Assembly (NCBI RefSeq): GCF_000276665.1
Contig: NW_004955426.1
Span: forward strand, 114,919-178,918
Length of the DNA stretch: 64,000 nt
Direction of reading: 5' to 3'
Source of the DNA: Chinchilla lanigera
Lineage: Eukaryota; Chordata; Mammalia; Rodentia; Chinchillidae
Part shown: positions 56,241 through 64,000 of the stretch, in pieces
Layout: each line of letters opens with the position of its first letter
How positions within the stretch are numbered: the stretch's first letter is position 1
Notes under the pieces: model-generated
Databases searched by the model: none
Told to the model about the DNA's origin: nothing
The model's input: only the letters and a program-made list of their open reading frames with translations
Translations under genes and position numbers: made by a program

Positions 56241-56369
56241 GCAGTCTTTTTTAACCTCAAATAACTAAGTGGTGATGTTAAAATATGTCTGCAGATGCTT
56301 TGATTCTTAGACGAGGCGTGAGATACAGATAGAGTGTACTAAGTGATTCACTTTTAAAACATACAATGT

Positions 56370-56490
56370 GGGCCGGATGTGGTAGTGCACACCAATAATC
56401 CCAGCACCCTTTAGGCTGGAGCAGGAAGATTGCTGTGAGCTCCAGGCTACATAGCAAGTTCAAGGCCAGTCTGAAATGCATAGCAAGACG
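56370..56490 (+). mobile_element. B1 SINE, diverged
   Basis: GGCCGGATGTGGTAGTGCACA start with a reduced right arm. Confidence 0.82.
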
Positions 56491-56532
56491 CAAAAACTAA
56501 AAATAATAAAAAATGTAAAAATTGAATATGGT

Positions 56533-56690
56533 AGCCGGGCGTGGTGGTGCACATCTGTAATCCCAGCACTCGGGAGGCTGAGGCAGGAGGATCGTCATGA
56601 GTTCGAGACCAGCCTGAGCTATAAAGTGAGCTCAAGTCCAGCTGGAACTGCATAGCGAGACCCTGCTTAAAAAAGACCAAAAAAACAAAC
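56533..56690 (+). mobile_element. B1 SINE
   Basis: Near-consensus copy with an AAAC-repeat tail. Confidence 0.9.
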
Positions 56691-57364
56691 AAACAAATGT
56701 GGTGACCGTGACAGCTTTTGACCTCTGAGACTAGGTCACCAAAAGCACTGTGCCCCTCTCTTGGAGCAAGGTGGGATATGATTTACTGTTTTCCGTCTGG
56801 GAGTGCAGACAGCCTCTGTTTACGGTGAGATCGCATCGCGATGGACCCAGTCCCCCAGCTGACACCGTGCGTGGGGTGCCAGTGTCTCCTCCGGACGGCT
56901 TGGGCATCCCAGGGACAGGGATGTGTGCACACAACAGTAGGTGTGTCATGGGTGTGGCAGTCGTGGTCCCCGGCCCCTGCCTCACTGGCACTGTGCCACT
57001 TCTCAGCCGCTGTGAAGCAACACGCCCCTCTGCCAAGCCTTCTTCCCCGAGGCCCCAGGAGCTGGGGCCTCCATCCTGCACCGCAGAGCCCAGGCAGCGT
57101 GTCTCCGCCCGGGAAGACTCAAGTTCAAGAGCTGAAGTAGAGGTTCTGCTCTGCGCGTGTTGCTCTTGAAGCTTGGCGAAGTCACCATGTCAAATCCTGT
57201 GAGACAATGCCTGACTTAGAGCAGGCAGAGAGGCTGACAGTGTGTCCTCTACGCCGCTCATCTTTCCTGTGAACTGACTTAAATTTAGGGGCCTACTGTA
57301 AGGATATTTATTGGCCTTACCCGTCCAGATAATCCAGGAAGATCTTGTCTCAAAGATCTTTAAA

Positions 57365-57490
57365 CAGATGTAATAGTGTGTTCCTAAATCCCAGTACTCT
57401 GGGAGGCTGAGGCAGGGAGATTGCAATTTCAAAGCCAGCCTGGGCAATTTAATAAAACTATCTCCAACAAAAAAATAAAACAAAACAAAG
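57365..57490 (+). mobile_element. B1-like SINE (B1-dID left-arm type)
   Basis: CCAGTACTCTGGGAGGCTG ... CAGCCTGGGCAATTTAAT. Confidence 0.7.
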
Positions 57491-58051
57491 GTTGTAAATA
57501 AGGAAACAGCCATAGATTCTAGGTATCAGGACACAGGCCCCATGCTGTGTGCAGGCTTCCCCCAGGCCTCAGCGGAGGAGCTCTCTGAGTCGGTGCAGGT
57601 GTGCTGTCCAGAACTCAGTAGGGCAGCGTCTTGAATATCCATACAAGTCACTCGGGGACTGAAAAACTAAGAGGAAGCAAAACTGCTGCAAGCCTAAAGC
57701 TCTTCCACGTAGAAAGACGGCTATGTGCATCAGCACAAAGGCGTTTGGATTCTAGGGTCCCTGTTAGAGCAGAAGTCACCAGGGGAGTGCAGGACTGTGG
57801 ATCCGGTCACTCTTTGGGGGCCACAGAGGCAGGGTATGGAGGGCAGGCCACATGCTATCAAGTGGCAAGTTCCCTTCATTCTCCATCTCTCCAGCCCTGG
57901 GGCTCACAGCTGACAGAGTGCTGTGCCTGCTACTCAGCGAACTTGTAAGAAAGGGCCGGAAACCCGGTGAATGTGAAAATAGGAGGTTTGCTTGGCAGAC
58001 GGATGTGTATTCAGTACTTGTGTTCCACAGGTAGTTAAGAGAATTTAGAAG

Positions 58052-58198
58052 CCAGGTGTGGTGATGCACACCTGAATTCCCGGCACTCGGGAGGCTGAGG
58101 CAGGAGGATCATTGCAAGTTCGAGACCAGCCTGGGCAACAAAGTGGGCTTAAGGCCAGCCTAAACTGCACAGTGAAACCCTGTCTCAAAAAGAAAAAA
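58052..58198 (+). mobile_element. B1 SINE (first of a tandem pair)
   Basis: Flank gagaattta before it recurs after the second copy (about 58370), so the second copy may have inserted in the tail of the first. Confidence 0.9.
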
Positions 58199-58202
58199 GA
58201 AG

Positions 58203-58368
58203 TCAGGCATGGTGGTGCATACCTGTAATCCCAGCACTTGGGAGGCTGAGGCAGGAGAATCACTGCCAGTTTGAAGCCAGCCTGGGCTACTAAGTGAACT
58301 CAAGGTCAGCCTGAACTGCATAGTGAGACCCTATCTCAAAAAAAAGACAAAGAGAAAAAAAAAAAAAA
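58203..58368 (+). mobile_element. B1 SINE (second of a tandem pair)
   Basis: Begins GTCAGGCATGGTGGTGC; A-rich tail of about 18 bases. Confidence 0.9.
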
Positions 58369-58437
58369 AAGAGAATTTAAGGGCCAATGGGAAGATGAGA
58401 TGTGCACCACCAATTTATTTATTTATTTATATATTTA

Positions 58438-58655
58438 TTTTGTCTTTTTGAGGCAGGGTCTCACTATGCGAACTCATGACCTTGCGCTTGCCAGGCAGGT
58501 GCTTTTGCCACTGAGCTAAATCCCCAGCCCCCATTTCAGGCTGGTCTTGAGCTCACTTTGTAGCTCAGGCTGGTCTTGAACTCTCGATGATCCTCCTGCC
58601 TCAGCCTTCCAAGTGCTGGGATTACAGGCGTGTGCCACCATGCCCGGCTATTTTT
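58438..58655 (-). mobile_element. B1 SINE split by an ID element
   Basis: The reverse B1 sequence runs to CTCACTATGC, is interrupted by ID sequence, and resumes at TTCAGGCTGGTCTTGAGC. Confidence 0.85.
58469..58532 (-). mobile_element. ID SINE inserted in B1, truncated
   Basis: GAACTCATGACCTTGCGCTTG ... GAGCTAAATCCCCAGCCCCC lacks the poly(T)/GGTACC end. Confidence 0.85.
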
Positions 58656-58883
58656 TTGTCTTTTTGAGACAGGGTCTCGCGATGCAGTTGAGGCTGGCCT
58701 TGAGCTCAAGGTAAACATCACCATAGTTATTCCCAAAAACTACCCTCGGGGATGCTGGAAACCTCCTACCAACAAATCCATGCCATTGCTGCCTGTGTCT
58801 GGCCGCCAGCATTGCAGACTTTCTAAGGTTCAATTAAAACACTGCAGGTTACATTTTATTTTTTTATTTTTTTATTTTTTGGT

Positions 58884-58966
58884 TTTTCTCCGGTACCAGG
58901 AACCGAACTCACGACTTTGCGCTTGCCAGGCAGGCGCTTTGCCGCTGAGCTAAATCCCCAGCCCCT
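58884..58966 (-). mobile_element. ID SINE
   Basis: Near-consensus reverse copy, CCGGTACCAGGAACCGAAC ... TAAATCCCCAGCCCC. Confidence 0.92.
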
Positions 58967-59492
58967 ACATTTTAAAACATCTCCGCCTTTCCATCCTCAG
59001 ACCTTGTATGCAAGCCCTGCTCTCAGCCCCCGTGTCTCTTGTTTGCAGGTATCCCATGGGCTCAGGTGGCTTTGAGGTCGCAGCTCGAGGGTATGGCGAG
59101 ACCTGGGTGGCAAGGCGCAGACTTCGGCGCTCGGCTTCCTGAGTGCAAATCCTAGCTTCGCAGCTGCATGGTCACTCGGTGCCTGCAGCTTCTAAATGGG
59201 CTAGATCCACTGACTTAAATACTACCACATCCGCAAAAGACCTCACCAGCAACATCCAGACTAGTGTCTGCCCAAACCACTAGGCAGTGCAGCCGAGGGA
59301 GTGACACATCAGGGTGACCGCGACGCTGTGTGGGCAGTTCAGGCGCACTCCCGTTCAGGGCAGGTGCCCTCAGCCACCTGGCTGTGCAGACGGAGGACGT
59401 GAATGGACGGGAGGTGAGGAGGCGGACCGGTGAATATGACAGTTGAATGTATTTATTTTATTTTTGTCTTTTTGAGAGACAGGGTCTCACTA

Positions 59493-60045
59493 TGCAAAGG
59501 ACTAAGCAAATGCACCCACATACCTCCCTAGGGATGGACATCAGAGATTGATGTTTTTTGTTTTTTGTTTTTTTTTTTTTTGGTACTGGGAATCAAACTC
59601 AGGACCTTGCACTCGCCAGGCAGGCACTCGTGCCGCTGAGCTACATCCCGGGCCGGCCCAGGGATTGACATTCTAAATAGGTAGCGATCACCTTGAAGAG
59701 TTCCTGACCCAACCCCTTACAGGAAAAGCCCCTGTTTTGTATCCATGCCCGCTTGCTATGTGACTCGCTTCCCCATTTGATCCCGATGTAATCAATGTTA
59801 CCTGAACAATTCTTATTGGCTGACCATAGTTTTGTCCATTTTCCCTCCACCTTGGACCCACCTCACCTTGTGGTTTTGCGCTACAAAAGTCCCTAGAAAA
59901 GACAGAGTCTTCGGCAACCCCCTTGGCCCCACTTTTGTCCCTTTCTTGGACAGAAGTTTCCTTTCCCTCAATAAATATATTCTGCTCTTAACCTTCGTTG
60001 TTCCTAAAATTCATTCTTTGATTTTAGAGAACACGGACTCGTCCC
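59493..60045 (+). mobile_element. Solo-LTR-like endogenous retroviral unit
   Basis: It has promoter-like GCTACAAAAGTCCC near 59880, an AATAAA signal near 59969 and a T/G-rich stretch after it, the order U3-R-U5. There is no internal coding region next to it. A reverse ID element (about 59555-59655) is inserted, with gagattgat/gggattgac as likely duplication. Exact termini are uncertain. Confidence 0.5.
59560..59655 (-). mobile_element. ID SINE inside the LTR-like unit
   Basis: Reverse GGTACTGGGAATCAAACTC ... GAGCTACATCCCGGGCC with T-rich start. Confidence 0.88.
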
Positions 60046-60084
60046 AGATGTCGTTCAGGTTGGGAGTTTTTATTTTTCTGTATC

Positions 60085-60205
60085 AATCCCAGCACAAAGG
60101 AGGCTGAGGCAAGAGGACAGCTGTCAATTTGAGGCCAGCCTGGGTTACATAGTGAGTTCAAGGCCAGTCTGAAGTACATAGTGTGAGACTATCTCAAAAA
60201 ACAAA
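60085..60205 (+). mobile_element. B1 SINE, 5' truncated
   Basis: Starts at ATCCCAGCACAAAGGAGG. Confidence 0.82.
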
Positions 60206-60243
60206 GAATGGAGTACGAAGTTTCATCAAACATAGCCCTTCCG

Positions 60244-60327
60244 CTGGGGGTATAGCTCAGCGGCACAAGCGTTTGCCTGGCAAGCCTGAGGTCATGAGTT
60301 CGATTCCCAATACCAAAAAAAAAAAAA
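60244..60327 (+). mobile_element. ID SINE
   Basis: Flanks catagcccttccg and cacagcccttccg form the target duplication. Confidence 0.9.
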
Positions 60328-60819
60328 CCACAGCCCTTCCGTTCCATTGACTCCAGGCTATCACCTCACATACCGACTGCTTAATGCAAGAGGTCACACC
60401 TAGATATTTCAGAAATAAAGATGCTAATGCAAAGGAAATGCTTATCTAATAACCCTCAGGAATCTACTGAAGTAAACCCTTGGATTAAGAAGCAAAGTAT
60501 CATAAGCCACTGTAATATTTCTGCGGACAAAGTCCAAGTCACTTTGAGATAAACACTCCACTTTTACGAGTTTATAGCAGCTGTATTTATAACTGCCCCA
60601 AACTGGAAAAAGCCTCAGCACCTGCTGAACAATAGATGCGCTAGATTTTGTATCTAGCACATCTACACAGTGTCGTATACTCTGATCTAGATAGGACCAA
60701 GGTAGTCATATATCATAAAGCAAAAGGAAGGAGCAGAAAAAAGTCCGTCTCAAAGCATTCTGCCAGTCCAGTTCTACTTGTGTGACACTCCAGAAGAAAG
60801 GTAAGACTGCAGGAAAAGT

Positions 60820-60895
60820 GCCCGGGGATGTGGCCCAGGGGAAGAGCTGTTCAGATGTGTGAGGTCCTGGGTTTGATCCCCAGGTGTAGGGGTGG
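60820..60895 (+). mobile_element. Old tRNA-derived SINE
   Basis: GATGTGGCCCAGGGGAAGAG ... GGGTTTGATCCCCAGG. Confidence 0.55.
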
Positions 60896-60924
60896 GAGGA
60901 TTTCTTAAGAAGTCCTCGTTGGGA

Positions 60925-61019
60925 CTGGGGATTTAGCTCAGTGGCACAGCACCTGCCTGGCAAGCGCGAGATCGTGAGTTCGATTCCCGGTACCAGAAAA
61001 ACAACAACAAAAAAAAAAG
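60925..61019 (+). mobile_element. ID SINE
   Basis: Near-consensus body, CAACAACA tail; flanks aagtcctcgtt / aaatccttgct. Confidence 0.9.
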
Positions 61020-61109
61020 AAATCCTTGCTGAAATCTGGAGACAAGGTTTCATTTAAATTCCTGCAAAAAGGGTCATGACAGAGGGTGAGAGAACAAAGT
61101 ACAGGGAAA

Positions 61110-61228
61110 GCGCATTTTTCATTCAGGCTGGCTTTGAACTTGCTATATCCAGACTGGCCTCAGTCTCACAGTGGCCCTCCTGCCTCAGCCTCCTGAGTGC
61201 TAGAATTACAGCTGTGTGCCAGCACACC
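61110..61228 (-). mobile_element. B1-like SINE, diverged
   Basis: Reverse CATTCAGGCTGGCTTTGAAC ... CTGCCTCAGCCTCCTGAG. Confidence 0.78.
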
Positions 61229-61548
61229 TGTCTCGGAAAATGTTTCCTTTTTGGAACTGCAGGGTTTACTGATGCAGAGAGCTGCTACAGAGAATGTCTC
61301 CAAGTCCCAAGAGCTCAGAAGGAATCAGGAGGGGAGAGGATCGTTTTGCTAATGAAAACATAGCAGAGGGCGGAGGTCAGAGGCCACTGTCCTCAGTTGT
61401 GTGCTGAGAGCAGGATGAGGAGCAGTCATCAAACCCCTCTGCGGCTTTTCTTCCCTCGTCAACGAGTTTTTAGGCCCAGTGATAAGCTTCTTCACTGAAG
61501 TGGGCGCACATACTGTGACTTAGCATTCAAATCTAAATGTATGGGCCT

Positions 61549-61790
61549 GGGGCCCGGGATGTAGCTCAGCGGCACAAGCACCTGCCTGGCAAGTGAGAGG
61601 TTCTGAGTTCAATCCCTAGTACTTGGCCGGCCGTGATGGCACACACCTGTAATCCCAGCACTCGGGAGGCTGAGGCAGGCGGATCTTTGTGAGTTTGAGA
61701 CCAGCCTGGGCTACAAAGGGAGCTCAAGGCTAACCTGAACTGCACAGCGAGACCCTGTCTTAAAAAGACAAAAACAAGCAAACAAAAAAA
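61549..61790 (+). mobile_element. ID followed directly by B1
   Basis: ID body 61549-61622 (CAATCCCTAGTACTTG) adjoins a full B1 from 61624 (GGCCGGCCGTGATGG) without a poly(A) linker, the reverse order of a B1-dID. Confidence 0.82.
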
Positions 61791-62299
61791 AAGCAACAAT
61801 TCCCAGCACCAAAGAAAGACAACTAAAAACAAACAAACAAAAACAATGAGTGCATGGGCTTTTCCCTGCCCCGGGACTTCTTTCTTCGAGAACTGGAGTA
61901 GGTTCTCAATAGGACGGCCTGGACCTGACCTCAGCCTGAGACGTGGGATCTCAGCACTGCCTCTGAGGACCCGGATGTAGAGGGACAGTGTGAAAGGACA
62001 CAGGCCCAAGAAGAGCTTGCTGTCCTGGAGGGAGTGTCCTGGCGATAGTCCACCCTGCGTCCTCCAGGGTGTATCTTACCTGCCTTTTCCTCTTTTACTT
62101 GGCCCAAGCTCCCTCTGCAGAGCCAGTTTCTCCTCACTCTTCACGTTTACTTTTTCAAATAAGCTCTACCACTGCTTTTTCTTTTTTGCCATTGCTTTTT
62201 TTGTTGTTAAAGAAGGAAAATGTCTTGGAGAATAGGAACGAGCAGGATTGGCTCCTGAGATAGGAGGCGTCCCGGATGGGCTCCCTTACCATTGCTTTT

Positions 62300-62396
62300 A
62301 TTTATTTATTTTTTGGGGGGGTACTGGGAATCGAACTCAGGGCCTTCCTCTTGCCAGGCAGGCGCTTGTGCCACTGAGCTATATCCCCGGCCCTGC
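62300..62396 (-). mobile_element. ID SINE
   Basis: Reverse copy preceded by TTTA repeats; GAGCTATATCCCCGGCCC end. Confidence 0.9.
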
Positions 62397-62459
62397 CATT
62401 GCTTTTTGAAAAATAAAAATAAGTAAATAAATTGGTGGGCTTTCTTAAACAACTTTGCC

Positions 62460-62530
62460 TTTTTGTGTACGTGAGACAGAGTCTCACTAAACCCTACATC
62501 GCTGAGGCTGGGCTCAGACTTGCAGTCCTG
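62460..62530 (-). mobile_element. B1-like fragment
   Basis: GAGACAGAGTCTCACTAAACC ... GGCTCAGACTTGCAGTCC. Confidence 0.6.
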
Positions 62531-62905
62531 CCTCCCCCTCTGGGGATACCCTTCGTGGGAAGGGCCTGACTCCATCCCTGGCTGGGATGCCATTTGTATG
62601 AGTTACCTACTGCTATACTATGGTGTCCTTGAAACCTGGTGGCTTCTGACAGCAGTGCGATGTTTCTCAGACCTCTGTGGATCTCCCCTGGGCTCAGACA
62701 GCTTGGACAGGCTGAGGCTGGCGGGTCTCCATGGCCTCTTCTTCATGTGCCTGGGGTTTTGGGGTGGCTGTCAGCTGATCTGCTCTTTCTGTGAGGTCCC
62801 TGGGTGCTCCCCAAGATCAAAAATGGCATTCACAACACCTCTTAGGGCCTGGTCTCACAGTTGGTACAATTGTATCGTGTTGTATTTACAGCAAGTTCCA
62901 GGCCA

Positions 62906-63068
62906 GCCGGATGTGGTGGTGTGCGCCTGAAATCCCAGCACTCAGGAGGCTGAGGCAGGAGGACTGCTTCGAGTTCGAGACCAGCCTAGGCTACAAAGTG
63001 AGCTCAAGGCCAGCCTGAACATCATAGGGAGACCCTGTCTCAAAAAGACAAAAAAAAAAAAAAAAAAA
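62906..63068 (+). mobile_element. B1 SINE, young copy
   Basis: Target duplication aagttccaggcca on both sides; A-tract of about 20 bases. Confidence 0.92.
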
Positions 63069-64000
63069 AGTTCCAGGCCAGCCCACAACCAAAGGGGTGG
63101 AGCAGCAGGTCCCTGTGAAGCTGCAGGGACTCTGCTGACCAGAGGCTGGGATTGTAATCTCTCGCCACACTGCGGCTGCTGACGTGTAAACTCACATGAG
63201 CATTGTTCAAGTCAGATCTTGGCCCGGAACCGAGAGGTGGATGAAATCAGGCTAAAGATATTTTGGATGGGAAGCTCCTATTCAGTCTCGCTTCAGTGCA
63301 GCCGCCCTTATTTTTAAATTCAGTTAAGGATCAGTAAGAGAAAACTGGTTTGGTGCAGAATACATCCACTACGTTAAAGCGCTATTGTTATGTAAGTGCA
63401 GGTCAACTTTCTTCCGTTCCCTAACGTCTAACTTCACAATGAGGTAGGGCTATGACAGGATCCGATTCCCAGGGAAAGATGATGGGAGGACAGAACGGAA
63501 TATAGTTGTGCGCTGGAGAGACTCCGCCAGGTCCCTGCGGCGGAAGACGCAGTCGCAGGCCAGGGTCATCTGACCAACGGCTCCCACTGGGTCCCTCGGC
63601 ACCGCCCTGCAGACCCTGTGGTGCTCTGGTGATGAGCAGCGACGCCTGGACGGGCACCGGGCTGCACAGAGAGTCGATCGCCCCTGCAGGCCGGGACAGT
63701 GAAAGAACCCGAGAGGAAACGTCACGATTAGGAACCTGGTTGCATGCCTGCCCCACTGGTGTCCTTCCCGCTTTGGAGCCTCTGCACTGGCAGCTGATGT
63801 GAATGTGAGCCCCAGGCCCCCTGGGTGAGTAACGAGCCTCAGGGCGTTAAGACCCGGATGCACTCCCTGACCTGCGCCTGCAGCCCCCCACCCCGGCCCA
63901 GGACCGCAGACTCGGTCTGCGCACCCTTGAGAACCTGTTTCCCTCTGACCGAAGAGTCTGGGTCCTTTCTGTTAAACCCCAGCCTGTGCTTGGTCCTGGA

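Larger units (their letters stand above)
51541..64000. other. Intergenic region 3' of the CMBL promoter island, no gene recognised
   Basis: The region contains the SINEs and LTR-like units listed separately. All open frames are short and most lie inside B1 or ID copies. By human synteny MARCHF6 would be next, but no exon of it was recognised. Confidence 0.6.

Overview
The window is mammalian nuclear DNA and almost certainly from a rodent. It holds interrupted genes with GT-AG introns, very many B1-type (7SL-derived) SINEs, tRNA-Ala-derived ID SINEs, B1-ID heterodimers, L1 fragments and old LTRs. The ID copies end in an unusual GGTACCGG motif, and B1-dID heterodimers are present. This argues against mouse or rat and suggests a squirrel-related or Castorimorpha-type rodent; the species is not determined. 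One run of exactly 100 N (45163-45262) marks an assembly gap.

Three protein-coding genes can be read exon by exon, in the order and orientation of human 5p15.2. (1) ATPSCKMT (FAM173B), minus strand, five coding exons from 16851 down to 1884, 221 aa: the mitochondrial methyltransferase of ATP synthase subunit c. (2) CCT5, plus strand, eleven coding exons from 17281 to 29113, 541 aa: the epsilon subunit of the cytosolic chaperonin TRiC/CCT. (3) CMBL, minus strand, five coding exons from 40203 down to 32271, 245 aa: carboxymethylenebutenolidase homolog, a dienelactone hydrolase-family esterase. All exon phases join cleanly and none of the three carries an inactivating lesion.

Layout: 1-1.9 kb is the 3' side of ATPSCKMT. 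1.9-16.9 kb is ATPSCKMT with SINE-rich introns, an L1 fragment (11.5-12.6 kb), an older L1M fragment interrupted by a TG/CG repeat (13.1-13.8 kb), and an intronic CpG island (10.74-11.47 kb). 16.85-17.28 kb is a 430-bp divergent promoter shared by ATPSCKMT and CCT5, inside a CpG island. 17.3-29.3 kb is CCT5. 29.3-31.8 kb separates the convergent 3' ends of CCT5 and CMBL. 31.8-40.2 kb is the coding part of CMBL. 40.2 to about 51.4 kb is probably the 5' intron of CMBL, ending at a GC-rich island that is the best candidate for its non-coding first exon. 51.5-64 kb is intergenic: SINEs, MaLR-type LTRs, one solo-LTR-like unit and no recognisable gene.

The three genes do not form a pathway. The only functional coupling visible is the shared ATPSCKMT/CCT5 promoter, which contains heat-shock-element-like, NRF1-like and ETS-like motifs. 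I found no new biological system. The most useful leads are an in-frame candidate alternative first exon of ATPSCKMT in the intronic CpG island, a shortened ATPSCKMT C-terminus, a 68-bp hAT miniature element with an 8-bp target duplication, and chimeric SINEs.
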